Positions 9,601 to 17,930 of a stretch of DNA of 64,000 nt are shown piece by piece; the stretch's first letter is position 1; each line of letters starts with the position of its first letter. Source of the DNA: an uncultured Clostridiaceae bacterium (lineage in GTDB: Bacteria; Bacillota; Clostridia; TANB77; CAG-465); assembly GCA_947169155.1 (NCBI GenBank), contig CAMVON010000002.1, forward strand, positions 62,001 through 126,000, given 5' to 3'. The notes beneath the pieces were generated by a model. It was given only the letters and a program-made list of their open reading frames with translations, made no database searches and was not told where the DNA came from. Both the position numbers and the translations under genes were made by a program.

Positions 9601-10761
9601 AAAACTGCAAATGTATTATTTGTAAAAGTTTCTAAATCTACAGATGATGGTTTAATATTACATGGTGGAGTTTTCCAAAACTCAGATAAGTTAGATATTA
9701 AAGCAAAAGCTGTTATAGAAGAAATAAAAATGTTAAGTGGCAATCAAACACAAGATTATAAACAAGCTTTATTAAACTATTATAAAGATAATAAAATAAC
9801 TGTAGTTGGTGGCGCTGAATATGAAATATGGTTAGATGAAGCAGGAAAAGAAAAACTATACTTAAATGATAAGAATAATTCTGATGCTAATATACCAGCT
9901 AAGTTTATTACAGATGAAACTGGTGTTGCCGTTATCGATGGTATACCAAAAGGTGAATACTACTTAGTAGAAACAAAAGCTCCAAAAGGATACAAATTAT
10001 CAGATGAAAAAGTTAAATTCTTCGTTACAGAAGATGATGTAAATACTACATTATACTACTCTGTATATGATGAAACAGTTATACCTGATAGTCCTAAATT
10101 CATTCACAAAGTAGATCAATTAAATGGAGAGCCAGTTCCAAATTGTAAATTTGAAATTAAAGATAGTGAAGGAAATAGATTACTATATTCTATTACAGAT
10201 GAAAACGGTGACGCAGATATTCCTTTAGATATAATTGAAAACGGTAAAGAATATACATACACAGAGATTGAAGCTCCAGGTGTATATTACAAAGATGGTC
10301 AATTATATGAATTAAATACAGAGCCACATAAGTTTACTGCTCAAATAGATGAAAATGGTGATTGGGTTGCACAAACAATAGTTGTAGAAAACTACAGACC
10401 AGTAACAAATGTTAAATTTGTAAAAACAGATGAAGAAGGAAATCTAGTTCCAAAATGTAAATTCGAGCTTAAGAGTGAAGAAGGTATATACAATAAAACT
10501 GGTGTAACAGATGAAAATGGTATATATGTATTTGAAAATGTACCACAAGGTTGGTATACATATACTGAACTTGAAGCTCCAGAAGAATACAATGTAGACA
10601 CAACTCCACATAGAGTATATGTAACAGGAGATGAAATGGTTGTAGACTTTGTAAATACAGGAGATATTCCAGTAGTAGCACTTGCAATACTAGGTGTTGT
10701 TTGTGTTGCAGGTATTGCATACGTGGTAATTAGAAAAGTTAAAGCTAACAAAAAAGCTTAA
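6676..10761 (+). CDS. Thioester-domain and Cna-B-repeat surface protein
   Basis: 1361 residues. Residues 1-25 are a Sec signal peptide (positive MKKK, hydrophobic core, AxA-like ANA). Residues 26-270 resemble a bacterial thioester domain: YCIGWG with Cys107 and ATQILCW with Gln203 match the Cys and TQxxxW elements that form an intramolecular Cys-Gln thioester for covalent host binding. A series of Cna-B/SpaA-like domains follows, each ending in an E-box such as YAIYEIEAPAGYY, YKIVEDSAPDGF, YYLVETKAPKGY, YTYTEIEAPG and YTYTELEAPEEY, and each likely cross-linked by a Lys-Asn isopeptide. The end is FVNTGD, a hydrophobic helix and a basic tail; no canonical LPXTG. Single gene with its own promoter and terminator. 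No sortase gene in the window. Confidence 0.88.
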   Translation: MKKKVILGIIIAMILTIIASPVANAFTIDGYTGSHMYGIDFRMRNGWNNGSYGQTYNWGGGIPSISSNPYPFDYTESPRIGTNFVMALSNGSYSNYSNIVAYTGAYCIGWGVPFGEYSSSDVSGSTRMSEYPLETFKRTRNGDKLDAEGIRAVKYALTYGYTYPTTSAQQVRNLGSVYSFEDGVHAYGAAICGPNQPKIMATQILCWISVNKYVDKDDKVAILKDYFFERSWNGNGEINRYNVEGIFDEYRGKVVRAMKMPSFSHDSREGAINEKIELKWSTANQRFEYTVTDTNNMYSADKVAILFENIGDLNVDDHHDGTYTIWTTNVVGSKESPFVFNVTKRIDQAKGLIVVAKANNSNSQPVALPTNDPIVETSYLAVYTQAIKIKAQKILKPIDDAYGDAYVKDCEYTVYRDSNCTDAVETVVVGEDGNSNKTQYLPYQHYWAKETKTNESTIINDTVYEINPDDFVVDEDGDLVVTFEAENEIIPTGLDIVKFYNQPGSDENPAAGAKFVLYLKSNPAERYEQTIGADGRASFSNIPWGTYILHEDENSENYLEIEDIEFVLHESEEEKQHTLAIEADDEFEVYLKVVKIDKTTNKKIVLPGAKFQIYDIDRHEWVSQKAGVTGEEIMTFETNEDGEFTTPRMLRAGHYAIYEIEAPAGYYLAPEYRKPEDESQYGQGGIQLNLTKNVEVEMVSGTDAYAKVLDVIEDDTRVNLKIYKTGEQLVNSRTETDSYMTTKKVDVDKVIPIYEQRPLEGVTFKVYANGDIETPDHQNVYVNDGELVATITTDSTGYAVAKNLHKGSYKIVEDSAPDGFINKDEDAQTGELTNKVMYADCTEHDQTINATDHLEQLTNDRQKLTYEFKKIFDEFKYKNGLEERRAVFGVYVRENITGYDGNIVLYKDNLVELLDVLGDCTVETKADLPEGKYYIKELYASYPYSIKTDEVDFELKYDGNQETVKVYGRDIINTPKTANVLFVKVSKSTDDGLILHGGVFQNSDKLDIKAKAVIEEIKMLSGNQTQDYKQALLNYYKDNKITVVGGAEYEIWLDEAGKEKLYLNDKNNSDANIPAKFITDETGVAVIDGIPKGEYYLVETKAPKGYKLSDEKVKFFVTEDDVNTTLYYSVYDETVIPDSPKFIHKVDQLNGEPVPNCKFEIKDSEGNRLLYSITDENGDADIPLDIIENGKEYTYTEIEAPGVYYKDGQLYELNTEPHKFTAQIDENGDWVAQTIVVENYRPVTNVKFVKTDEEGNLVPKCKFELKSEEGIYNKTGVTDENGIYVFENVPQGWYTYTELEAPEEYNVDTTPHRVYVTGDEMVVDFVNTGDIPVVALAILGVVCVAGIAYVVIRKVKANKKA

Positions 10762-10771
10762 ATAATAATTA

Positions 10772-10800
10772 GATAGAGGAGAAATCCTCTATCTTTTTTT
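10772..10800 (+). terminator. Terminator after the surface protein gene
   Basis: GATAGAGGA/TCCTCTATC stem with a GAAA-like loop and a run of seven T. Confidence 0.85.
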
Positions 10801-10831
10801 AACAAAAGTTATATTAAAGAATAGTATATAT

Positions 10832-10849
10832 TAGTAGTGAAAACTACTA
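10832..10849 (+). promoter_or_regulatory. Perfect stem-loop in the leader of the Cys-rich ORF
   Basis: TAGTAGT-GAAA-ACTACTA is a perfect 7 bp hairpin with a GNRA-type tetraloop. It ends just before the ribosome site AGGGGG, so it could stabilise the 5' end or tune translation of the next ORF. Confidence 0.45.
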
Positions 10850-10861
10850 TAGGGGGATTAA

Positions 10862-11023
10862 ATGAATAATTGGAATAATTGGAACTATAATGGAAATTGT
10901 GGATGTCACAAGGAAGAAGAAAAAGACTACTATTTCAAATGCGAAAAAGTAGAAAAAGAAAGACCTTGTAACTATCAACAAAATCCATATTTCAGACCAA
11001 ATAAAAATTGTTGTTGCAATTAA
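10862..11023 (+). CDS. Small Cys/Asn-rich protein, unknown function
   Basis: 53 residues, below the ORF track cutoff. It starts MNNWNNWNYNGNCGC and ends NKNCCCN, with seven Cys in all, a charged Lys/Glu middle and many Asn/Tyr. There is no membrane segment or signal. RBS AGGGGGATTA precedes the ATG and terminator hairpins follow, so it is a complete expressed unit. The Cys clusters at both ends could bind metal or cross-link, and small Cys/Tyr/Asn-rich proteins are common in spore coats, but that is a guess; I do not recognise the family. Confidence 0.65.
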   Translation: MNNWNNWNYNGNCGCHKEEEKDYYFKCEKVEKERPCNYQQNPYFRPNKNCCCN

Positions 11024-11030
11024 AAATAAG

Positions 11031-11057
11031 AGCTAGCAGAAATGCTAGCTTTAATTT
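11031..11057 (+). terminator. Terminator after the small Cys-rich ORF
   Basis: AGCTAGCA pairs with TGCTAGCT, followed by TTAATTT. Confidence 0.65.
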
Positions 11058-11121
11058 ATGTAACATTTGCATTAAAGTATTCTATTTCAAAAAGAAAATT
11101 TGCTAAAAATAAATAGACCTC

Positions 11122-11157
11122 AATAGGAGTAGCTAAAAACTACTCCTATTTATTTTT
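11122..11157 (+). terminator. Second terminator upstream of the ileS leader
   Basis: AATAGGAGTA/TACTCCTATT perfect 10 bp stem followed by TATTTTT. The 64 bases between it and the previous hairpin hold no gene that I can see, so it probably acts as a back-up terminator. Confidence 0.7.
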
Positions 11158-11176
11158 ACATATTTTTTATTTACAC

Positions 11177-11205
11177 TTTACATTAAAATTTACATGTGCT
11201 ATAAT
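11177..11205 (+). promoter_or_regulatory. Promoter of the T-box/ileS transcript
   Basis: TTTACA and TATAAT with a 17 bp spacer, plus TG one base upstream of the -10 (extended -10). Confidence 0.75.
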
Positions 11206-11239
11206 AGAAAACGTAATCAAAAGATTACATAGAAAATAA

Positions 11240-11525
11240 AAAGATTAAATAATAATTAGCAAAAACTATGACGAGGAAGAGTAATAGTAAATGAAATACC
11301 AAGCGAGTTGGGGATAGTGTGAGCCCTTCTAAATTAGTTTATTATGAAAATCACCTCTGAGTTGCAAGTCTGAAACAATAGTAAGATGCGCCGTATTCCT
11401 TACGTAACAAAGGGCACATATGTTGGTATGTTGTATATTAAGGTGGTTATTATTTTGTATTAATTATATTGTAAGTAATATAATCGTACATTCCTTATAT
11501 ACAGGTATGTGCGATTATTTTTTTA
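11240..11525 (+). ncRNA. T-box leader controlling ileS (isoleucine specifier ATC)
   Basis: The leader contains the Stem I signatures GACGAGGAAGAGTA and GAGTTGGGGATAGTGTGAGC, then GAAAATCACCTCTGAGTTG, in which ATC at 11350-11352 is the Ile specifier codon, then CCGTATTCC. The T-box proper appears as AAGGTGGTTATT, diverged from the common AGGGTGGNACCGCG but keeping the TGGN that pairs with the tRNA acceptor end. A strong terminator follows at 11482-11524. Uncharged tRNA-Ile should favour the antiterminator and allow ileS expression. Confidence 0.9.
11482..11524 (+). terminator. Regulated terminator of the ileS T-box
   Basis: AATCGTACAT pairs with ATGTGCGATT, followed by a run of T. It is the default-off element of the T-box switch. 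Confidence 0.85.
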
Positions 11526-11543
11526 GTCTAGGAAGGAGTATAA

Positions 11544-14500
11544 ATGATGTATAAGAAAGTTGAATTAAAAGAAAATGGCTTTGTTGGAATGGAACAAGAA
11601 GTTGCCAAAAACTGGGCAGAAAAAGACATTGTAAAGAAAAACTTTGACCTAAACCAAGGAAAAAGATACTTTACTTTTTATGATGGACCTCCAACAGCAA
11701 ATGGTATGCCTCATGCTGGACATATCTTAACAAGGGTTATGAAAGATATCATCCCAAGATATAAAGTAATGCAGGGTTACAGAGTAATTAGAAAAGCTGG
11801 TTGGGATACACATGGACTTCCAGTAGAACTAGAAATTGAGAAAAAACTAGGAATTTCAGGAAAAGAACAAATTGAAGAATATGGAGTAGAAAAATTCGTT
11901 AAAGAATGTAAAGAATCTGTTTTTAAATATGTATCTATTTGGGAACAAATGACAAATAAAGTTGGTTTCTGGGTAGATATGAAAAATCCATACATAACTT
12001 ATGATAACAAATATATTGAATCAGTATGGTGGGCTTTAAAAGAACTTTGGAATAAAGGATTATTATTTGAAGGGCACAAAGTTATGCCATATTGTCCAAG
12101 ATGTGGTACAGCTCTATCTTCACATGAAGTTGCACAAGGATATAAAGATGTTAAAGATTTAACTTGTGTTGCTAAATTTAAAGTAGAAGGAGAAGATAAA
12201 TACATTTTAGCATGGACAACAACTCCATGGACTCTACCTTCAAACTTAGCACTTTGCGTAAACAAAGCATATACTTATGCAGATTTTAAAGTAAATGTTG
12301 GAACTGAAGAAGAGCCAAAATATGAAACTTATGTACTTGCTAAAGATTTAGCTGAAACTGTTCTTAAAGATATGGATTATGAACTATTAAAAGAATATAA
12401 AGGTGCAGATCTACTTGGAACAAAATATGAACCTTTAATGCCTTTTGCAGACTTTGTTGAAGGTAAAAAACATGTAGTAATACATGGAGACTATGTAACT
12501 CTAACAGATGGTACTGGTATAGTTCATATTGCACCTGCTTATGGTGAAGATGATAGTTTAGTATGTAAACAAAATGATATAGCATTTGTAAACTTAGTAG
12601 ATAAAAATGGTAAGTTTATGGATGAAGTAGAACCATGGAAAGGTAGATTTGTAAGAGACACTAACGAAGATATCTGTGAATGGTTAAAAGAGAGAAATAA
12701 ATTATTCTCTAAACAAAAAATGGAACACTCATATCCACATTGCTGGAGATGTGATACTCCATTACTATACTATCCAAAAGAATCTTGGTTTGTTGGAATG
12801 AGCAGATTAAGAAATGAATTAGTAGCAAACAATGACAAGGTAAACTGGTATCCAGAAACTATCAAAAAAGGTAGATTTGGAAACTTCCTTGAAAACGTTA
12901 TAGACTGGGGTATCTCAAGAGACAGATATTGGGGAACTCCACTTCCAATTTGGACTTGTGAATGTGGTCATCAAGAATGCATTGGATCTATTGCAGAATT
13001 AAAAGAAAAAGCTATAGATTGTCCAGAAGAAATTGAACTACATAAACCATATATAGATGATGTTCATCTAAAATGTCCAGAATGTGGAAAACCAATGACA
13101 AGAGCAAAAGAAGTTATCGACTGTTGGTTCGATTCTGGTTCAATGCCTTTTGCACAATGGCATTATCCATTTGAAAACAAAGAAATGTTTGAGAACAACT
13201 TCCCAGCTCAATACATTTCTGAAGCAATTGACCAAACAAGAGGATGGTTCTATACACTAACAGCTCTAGGTACAGCATTATTTAATAAAACACCTTTTGA
13301 AAACTGTATAGTTCTTGGACACGTTCTAGATGGTAAAGGACAAAAGATGTCTAAATCTAAGAAAAATGGTGTAGACCCACTTGTATTATTAGATACAGTT
13401 GGAGCAGATGCAACTAGATGGTATTTCTATACTGGAAGTATGCCATGGTTATCTTCAAGACTATCTATAGAAAATGTACAAGAATCTCAAAGAGGATTCC
13501 TATCTACACTATGGAATGTATATTCATTCTATGTATTATACGCAGAAATAGATAAATTCAATCCAACAGAATACAAAGATTTTAAATCTACAAATGTAAT
13601 GGATAGATGGATTATTTCAAAACTAAATACACTTGTAAAAGAAGTAGCTCAAAAACTAGATAGTTATGATATCACTGGAGCAGGTGTTGCAATTGAAGAA
13701 TTCACAGATGAATTATCTAACTGGTATGTAAGAAGAAATAGAGAAAGATACTGGGCAAAAGATCTTACAGATGATAAAATTGGAGCTTACACAACACTTT
13801 ATAGAGTACTTGTAACTCTAGCAAAAGTTGCTGCACCATTTGTACCATTTATTACAGATGAAATATATACTAACCTAGTATGTAATCTAGATAGAACAGC
13901 TCCTGAGTCAGTTCATCTATGTACATGGCCAGAAGTAGTAGAGTCTGAAATAGATGCAGACCTAGAAAAAGAAATGGGCTTAGCATACAAGATAGTACAA
14001 CTTGGAAGAAGTGCAAGAAATGCAGAAAACATTAAAAATAGACAACCTCTATCTGAAATGTTAATATCTGTAGATACACTTCCAGATTACTATGGAAACA
14101 TTGTAAAAGACGAATTAAATGTTAAACAAGTTGTTCTTGGAGCAGAAATGTCAGACTACGTAAACTTTGAAATTAAACCAAATCTTCCAGTACTTGGAAA
14201 AGAATATGGTAAATTAATTCCAAAGATTAGAGAAGCAATAAACTCTATGAACCAAATGGATCTTGCAAATAAAGTAAAAAACGGTGGCTATGAATCTATA
14301 CTTGTAGATGACACTGAAATAACTTTAAATGCAGATAACCTACTTGTTACAATGCAAGGAAGAGAAGGATTTGCATTTGCAGGTGAAGGAGAAATAGGTG
14401 TAGTTCTAGATACTAAACTTACAGCTGAACTAAAAGAAGAAGGAGACGTAAGAGAAGTTCTATCTAAAGTTCAAAACCTAAGAAAAGATAAAGGATTTGA

Positions 14501-14699
14501 AGTTATGGATAAGATTATTTTATACGTTAACGGAAATGAAGTTGTAGAAAATTTAGTTAAAAAGTATGAAGAACAAATTAAAGAAGAAACTCTTGCAAAA
14601 GAAGTAAGATATAACATAACAAGAGATACTTATACAGAAGTATCAATTAATGGTAAAAATGTAAATATCGATGCCGAAGTAGTAAGAGAATTAATCTAA
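11544..14699 (+). CDS. ileS: Isoleucine--tRNA ligase, eukaryote-like type 2
   Basis: 1051-residue class I synthetase charging tRNA-Ile. HIGH motif is HAGH at 57-60 and KMSKS is at 601-605 ([11 protein letters not shown]). The editing (CP1) domain lies between. The N-terminal part ([23 protein letters not shown]) and the length past 1000 residues match type 2 IleRS, the class shared with eukaryotes and typically insensitive to mupirocin, rather than the ~920-residue bacterial type 1. Cys-rich clusters CxCG and CPECGKP are likely zinc sites. ATG at 11544 follows AAGGAG; ATG 11547 is equally possible. Expression is under the upstream T-box. Confidence 0.95.
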   Translation: MMYKKVELKENGFVGMEQEVAKNWAEKDIVKKNFDLNQGKRYFTFYDGPPTANGMPHAGHILTRVMKDIIPRYKVMQGYRVIRKAGWDTHGLPVELEIEKKLGISGKEQIEEYGVEKFVKECKESVFKYVSIWEQMTNKVGFWVDMKNPYITYDNKYIESVWWALKELWNKGLLFEGHKVMPYCPRCGTALSSHEVAQGYKDVKDLTCVAKFKVEGEDKYILAWTTTPWTLPSNLALCVNKAYTYADFKVNVGTEEEPKYETYVLAKDLAETVLKDMDYELLKEYKGADLLGTKYEPLMPFADFVEGKKHVVIHGDYVTLTDGTGIVHIAPAYGEDDSLVCKQNDIAFVNLVDKNGKFMDEVEPWKGRFVRDTNEDICEWLKERNKLFSKQKMEHSYPHCWRCDTPLLYYPKESWFVGMSRLRNELVANNDKVNWYPETIKKGRFGNFLENVIDWGISRDRYWGTPLPIWTCECGHQECIGSIAELKEKAIDCPEEIELHKPYIDDVHLKCPECGKPMTRAKEVIDCWFDSGSMPFAQWHYPFENKEMFENNFPAQYISEAIDQTRGWFYTLTALGTALFNKTPFENCIVLGHVLDGKGQKMSKSKKNGVDPLVLLDTVGADATRWYFYTGSMPWLSSRLSIENVQESQRGFLSTLWNVYSFYVLYAEIDKFNPTEYKDFKSTNVMDRWIISKLNTLVKEVAQKLDSYDITGAGVAIEEFTDELSNWYVRRNRERYWAKDLTDDKIGAYTTLYRVLVTLAKVAAPFVPFITDEIYTNLVCNLDRTAPESVHLCTWPEVVESEIDADLEKEMGLAYKIVQLGRSARNAENIKNRQPLSEMLISVDTLPDYYGNIVKDELNVKQVVLGAEMSDYVNFEIKPNLPVLGKEYGKLIPKIREAINSMNQMDLANKVKNGGYESILVDDTEITLNADNLLVTMQGREGFAFAGEGEIGVVLDTKLTAELKEEGDVREVLSKVQNLRKDKGFEVMDKIILYVNGNEVVENLVKKYEEQIKEETLAKEVRYNITRDTYTEVSINGKNVNIDAEVVRELI

Positions 14700-14713
14700 T
14701 AACATAAAATATT

Positions 14714-14745
14714 AAAAGTATAGTCGTTTGACTATACTTTTTTTT
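14714..14745 (+). terminator. Terminator after ileS
   Basis: AAAAGTATAGTC-GTTT-GACTATACTTTT, a perfect 12 bp stem, followed by T. Confidence 0.9.
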
Positions 14746-14787
14746 ACCTTTATGATACAATTAATTATGTATTAAGGAGGATTATAT

Positions 14788-15033
14788 ATGGATAAGAAAA
14801 GTAAAATATGGTTGGTAGTATGCATAGTTATTATAGTTTTAGCAATTGGGATTACAGTAGCTGTTGCATTAATAAATCGCAACCCTAAAATAAATTTAAA
14901 TAACGAAGAAGCAACAGAATTAGTTCAAACTGCACCAGATAGCACAGATAATAATACAACAAAAACAACACCATCAGAAGATGAAGAAGTTGGAGATATG
15001 TCTGCAGATGAATTAAAAGAATTGTTAAAATAA
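14788..15033 (+). CDS. Small single-pass membrane protein, unknown
   Basis: 81 residues: short basic N-terminus (MDKKSK), one hydrophobic helix at about 7-29, then a polar Asn/Thr/Glu-rich tail ending DELKELLK. This fits a bitopic protein with an extracytoplasmic tail. RBS AAGGAGG precedes the ATG. The next gene is 16 bp downstream with similar topology, so the two probably form an operon. No family recognised. Confidence 0.6.
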   Translation: MDKKSKIWLVVCIVIIVLAIGITVAVALINRNPKINLNNEEATELVQTAPDSTDNNTTKTTPSEDEEVGDMSADELKELLK

Positions 15034-15049
15034 CAAAAGGAGGTAAAAT

Positions 15050-15757
15050 ATGAAAAGATTTATATCATCATTTGTATTAATTCTTGTAATAATAGGTTTA
15101 ATTATAGGACTTGTATATACTGGAAAAACTATAATAAATAAAAATGCAGAAATTGCAAGACTAAATCAAGAAGTATCAAATTTACAAGGTCAAGTTTCAA
15201 CACTAAATGATACAATAGAAAAATTACAAGATAAAACAAATACAGATAGTACTCCTGTAATTGAACCTAAAGAGGAAGAAAAAGAAAAAACTAAAGCTAT
15301 TTTTGATAGCTCTAAAATAACTAACTTAGAAGAACAAATGACTGTAACGCAAGATATAACAGATTCTATGGATGTAATAAGTATTAATGTAGATGTACAA
15401 TCTAATGCATTAAATGTTAATATCAATAAAGAACTAGCAAAACTTGTATATGGTTATACAGGAGATGGACAAACACATACAGTTGCAGGTTTCTCACAAA
15501 AAATACTAGATGCAAAAATTGCGATGGTAGGTACTACATCTAAAGACTTAAAAGTAATATTACTTATGGAAGATGGAAGCATTAAATATTTAGAAATTGC
15601 AAGTATATTAGACGGAAGCTATACTGTTCAAACTATAGCTGAAGAAAAAGATTATATAAGCATTGCTAAAGTAATTATTAAAACACAAGATAATACTAGA
15701 TATGGAATTGTTGGTATTAAAGAAGATGGCACAAATAAAATAATAAAATTTAACTAA
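15050..15757 (+). CDS. Membrane-anchored coiled-coil protein, unknown
   Basis: 235 residues. An N-terminal membrane anchor (about 4-27) is followed by a coiled coil at about 33-62 (NAEIARLNQEVSNLQGQVSTLNDTIEKLQ), an acidic linker, and a C-terminal domain from about 95 with alternating beta strands (VDVQSNALNVNI, VILLMEDGSIKYLEI). The architecture suggests an extracytoplasmic envelope protein. RBS AAAGGAGG. It pairs with the gene before it. I do not recognise the C-terminal domain. Confidence 0.6.
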   Translation: MKRFISSFVLILVIIGLIIGLVYTGKTIINKNAEIARLNQEVSNLQGQVSTLNDTIEKLQDKTNTDSTPVIEPKEEEKEKTKAIFDSSKITNLEEQMTVTQDITDSMDVISINVDVQSNALNVNINKELAKLVYGYTGDGQTHTVAGFSQKILDAKIAMVGTTSKDLKVILLMEDGSIKYLEIASILDGSYTVQTIAEEKDYISIAKVIIKTQDNTRYGIVGIKEDGTNKIIKFN

Positions 15758-15781
15758 TAAAAATAACTTAAAAGAGAATAA

Positions 15782-15812
15782 GAGAGTTAACGAAAGTTAA
15801 CTTTCTTTTTTT
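15782..15812 (+). terminator. Terminator before the cysteine desulfurase gene
   Basis: GAGAGTTAAC/GTTAACTTTC stem followed by TTTTTTT. The ORF-track start at 15813 abuts this hairpin, which argues for the later start of the next gene. Confidence 0.75.
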
Positions 15813-15842
15813 ATGCACATAAACTACATAAGGAGGATTAAT

Positions 15843-16961
15843 ATGGAAAAATTAATATATGTAGACAATAGTGCAACAACAAAAATTAATTCTCAAGTTT
15901 TAGTAAAAATGATGCCATACTTAACAGATTATTATGCAAATGCATCTACAACATATAATCTAGGTAAAAAGTCTAAAGAGGCAATAGAAGAATCAAGAAG
16001 AATAATAGCTCATATTTTAAAAGTTAATGCAAAAGAAATATATTTTACAACTTCTGGTACACAAGCAGATAATTTGGCAATTTTGGGCTTTTCAAGAGCA
16101 AATAAAAACAAAGGCAAACATATCATAACAAGTAGCATTGAACATAAAGCAATACTAAATAGTTGTAAACAATTAGAAAAAGAAGGGTTTGAAGTAACAT
16201 ATCTTCCGGTTGACAGCTGTGGTAAGATAGATGCAGACACTTTAAAAAAAGAAATAAGGAAAGATACAATTTTAATATCCATCATGTATGTAAATAATGA
16301 GATAGGGACTATACAAGATATATCTAAAATATCAAAGATAGCAAAGGAAAATAATATAGTATTTCATACAGATGCAGTTCAAGCAGCTCCACATATTCCA
16401 CTTTCTGTAGATAATGTGGATATGTTAAGTATATCTGGACATAAATTTGGAGCACCTAAAGGAGTTGGAGTACTTTTTGTAAAGGAAGGAACAATTATAG
16501 ATAATATTTCATTTGGTGGAGGACAAGAAAATGGACTATTACCAGGTACAGAAAATGTAGCAAATATAGTAGGAATTGGTCATGCTTATAGTTTAATAAA
16601 TAAAGATATTATTAAAATACAAATTAAAGAAAAAGCACTATATGATCACTTATTATCTAGACTTAAACAAATCAAAGAATTTAGATTAAATGGGAGTGAG
16701 AATGATAGTATAAATTCTATAATTAATTTTAGCATAGATAATGTAGATATGACTAAGCTTAAGCTATATTTAGAAATGAATGGAATATATCTTTCAGCAG
16801 GAAGTGCATGTAATTCTGGTAGTTCAGATAAATCTCATGTACTAAAGGCAATAGGTAGTAAAAATAATGGACTAAGAATAAGTATTAATTATTTAAATAC
16901 TATGTATGAAATGGATTATATCTTTGAAAAAATAAAAAATTGTGTTAAATTATTTCAATAA
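15843..16961 (+). CDS. Cysteine desulfurase (NifS/IscS class V aminotransferase)
   Basis: 372 residues from the ATG at 15843, chosen because AAGGAGGATT lies 8 bp upstream; the track start at 15813 adds an unsupported decapeptide. PLP-dependent enzyme that takes sulfur from L-Cys to a catalytic Cys persulfide. The PLP lysine is in SGHKFGAPKG (K201) and the catalytic Cys is in the loop SAGSACNSGSS (C323), a long mobile loop typical of group I IscS/NifS rather than SufS. The DNSATTKIN N-terminus is typical. It stands alone, with no iscU, thiI or mnmA beside it; a second desulfurase (SufS) is in the suf operon. Possible roles are tRNA thiolation or cofactor sulfur supply. Confidence 0.9.
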   Translation: MEKLIYVDNSATTKINSQVLVKMMPYLTDYYANASTTYNLGKKSKEAIEESRRIIAHILKVNAKEIYFTTSGTQADNLAILGFSRANKNKGKHIITSSIEHKAILNSCKQLEKEGFEVTYLPVDSCGKIDADTLKKEIRKDTILISIMYVNNEIGTIQDISKISKIAKENNIVFHTDAVQAAPHIPLSVDNVDMLSISGHKFGAPKGVGVLFVKEGTIIDNISFGGGQENGLLPGTENVANIVGIGHAYSLINKDIIKIQIKEKALYDHLLSRLKQIKEFRLNGSENDSINSIINFSIDNVDMTKLKLYLEMNGIYLSAGSACNSGSSDKSHVLKAIGSKNNGLRISINYLNTMYEMDYIFEKIKNCVKLFQ

Positions 16962-17286
16962 TTATTAAATTTTAAAAAATTTAATAAAAATGTAACATAA
17001 ATTTTTGACACTTTATCCCACTAAAAAATAAAAGCAAAAATTATAGAAAAAATTTTTTTATATTAATAAATAATTAAGATGGAAATGGCTTAATTACTAG
17101 ATTCTAAGGATTTTTTAAAAATTGTTTTTAAAACAAATAAAAAACAAATATTAAAATCTTAATTAGAAGAAAGACTAATTAAGTAAACTATTAAGCTAAT
17201 AAATTATACTTCTTTTGCTATTTTTTTCTTGAAATTAAAAAAAATTCTATTGATTTTTCCTTTTTTATAATATAAAATAAGAGTGA
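16962..17286 (+). other. AT-rich intergenic region upstream of mraZ
   Basis: No supportable ORF. It holds a perfect 9 bp inverted repeat CTTAATTAG-(8 nt)-CTAATTAAG at 17158-17183, a TTGACA hexamer at 17005-17010 without a good -10, and at 17250-17276 a TTGATT followed by TATAATATAAA, the most likely start region of the mra transcript although its spacing is short. Confidence 0.5.
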
Positions 17287-17316
17287 AGTGGTAAACAGTG
17301 GTAAACTGTGGAGAGA
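17287..17316 (+). promoter_or_regulatory. MraZ-box repeats (operator of the mra cluster)
   Basis: AGTGGTAAAC is repeated head-to-tail at 17287-17296 and 17297-17306 and followed by a third partial unit TGTGGAGAGA, giving GTG cores every 10 bp. MraZ proteins are known to bind short GTG-containing direct repeats at about 10 bp spacing just ahead of their own gene, so this is a likely autoregulatory operator. It overlaps the track's extended GTG start for mraZ. Confidence 0.65.
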
Positions 17317-17327
17317 AGGTGAATCAA

Positions 17328-17759
17328 ATGTTACTTGGTGAGTACAGACACAATGTAGATGTAAAAGGTAGAGTAAGTGTTCCATCAAAGTTTAGAGATG
17401 ACTTAGGTCAAAGCTTTGTAGTAACAAAAGGATTAGATAACTGTCTTTTTATGTACTCAAAAACTGAGTGGGAAACATTTGAGGAAAAGCTAAAACAACT
17501 ACCTTTAACTAATGCAGATGCTAGAACATTTATTAGATTCTTTTTTGCTGGAGCTACAGAAGTTGAAGTAGATAAACAAGGAAGAATTAATATACCACAA
17601 GTGTTAAGAGATTACGCTGGAATCAAAAAAGATGTTGTTATTGCAGGTGTTGCAACAAGAGCAGAAATATGGGACAGCGAGGCTTGGGATAAATATACTT
17701 CAAGTGAAGCTCTTAATGTATCAAATATTGCATCTCAAATGTCTAATTTAGGCATTTAA
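17328..17759 (+). CDS. mraZ: Transcriptional regulator MraZ
   Basis: 143 residues from ATG 17328; the AGAAGGTG site lies just upstream and the extra residues of the track ORF fall in the operator repeats. Two SpoVT/AbrB-like swapped-hairpin halves are visible: GEYRHNVDVKGRVSVPSKFRD and ATEVEVDKQGRINIPQVLRDYAG, each with the DxKGR/DxQGR DNA-contact element. MraZ forms a ring-shaped oligomer, binds the direct repeats upstream and controls the division/cell wall cluster. It heads the cluster but is separated from rsmH by an unusually long 208 bp spacer. Confidence 0.95.
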   Translation: MLLGEYRHNVDVKGRVSVPSKFRDDLGQSFVVTKGLDNCLFMYSKTEWETFEEKLKQLPLTNADARTFIRFFFAGATEVEVDKQGRINIPQVLRDYAGIKKDVVIAGVATRAEIWDSEAWDKYTSSEALNVSNIASQMSNLGI

Positions 17760-17770
17760 GATATATGAAG

Positions 17771-17930
17771 ACTAAGGATAAAATTAAAACAATGAACAAA
17801 AGATAAAATCTCAGCTTATTTTAACTGAGACAAAAAACAATAAACCAATGATAAAAATAAAAAGAATAAACTAAAGATTAAATTTAATTAAATTATACAA
17901 AAGATAAGCAATTTAATAAACAAAAGATTT
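17771..17930 (+). repeat. Degenerate ~25 bp periodic repeats between mraZ and rsmH
   Basis: The spacer contains repeated variants of (A)AACnAAnGATAAA: the GAT cores fall at 17777, 17802, 17850, 17876, 17903 and 17926, so the spacings are 25, 48 (about twice), 26, 27 and 23. Units include GAACAAAAGATAAAA, AAACCAATGATAAAA, AAACTAAAGATTAAA, TACAAAAGATAAGC and AAACAAAAGATTTTT. One position near 17826 lacks the GAT core and carries instead a CTCAG/CTGAG hairpin (about 17810-17828). No coding potential was seen. Confidence 0.45.

Noticed and set aside
10392-10751. Long antisense ORFs (119 and 83 residues) opposite the surface protein gene
   Set aside because: Shadow frames of the biased coding sequence; compositions are unusual (Ser/Thr- or Leu/Gln-rich) and no RBS is present.
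6676-10761. Repeats in the surface protein gene as a CRISPR or mobile element
   Set aside because: They are imperfect in-frame Cna-B domain repeats within one long ORF.
15813-15842. Upstream start for the cysteine desulfurase
   Set aside because: It abuts the previous terminator and lacks an RBS, while a perfect AAGGAGG precedes the ATG at 15843.
16962-17286. Small ORFs or an RNA gene upstream of mraZ
   Set aside because: Only an AT-rich leader with a 9 bp inverted repeat is visible; no RBS-ORF pair or terminator supports a gene.
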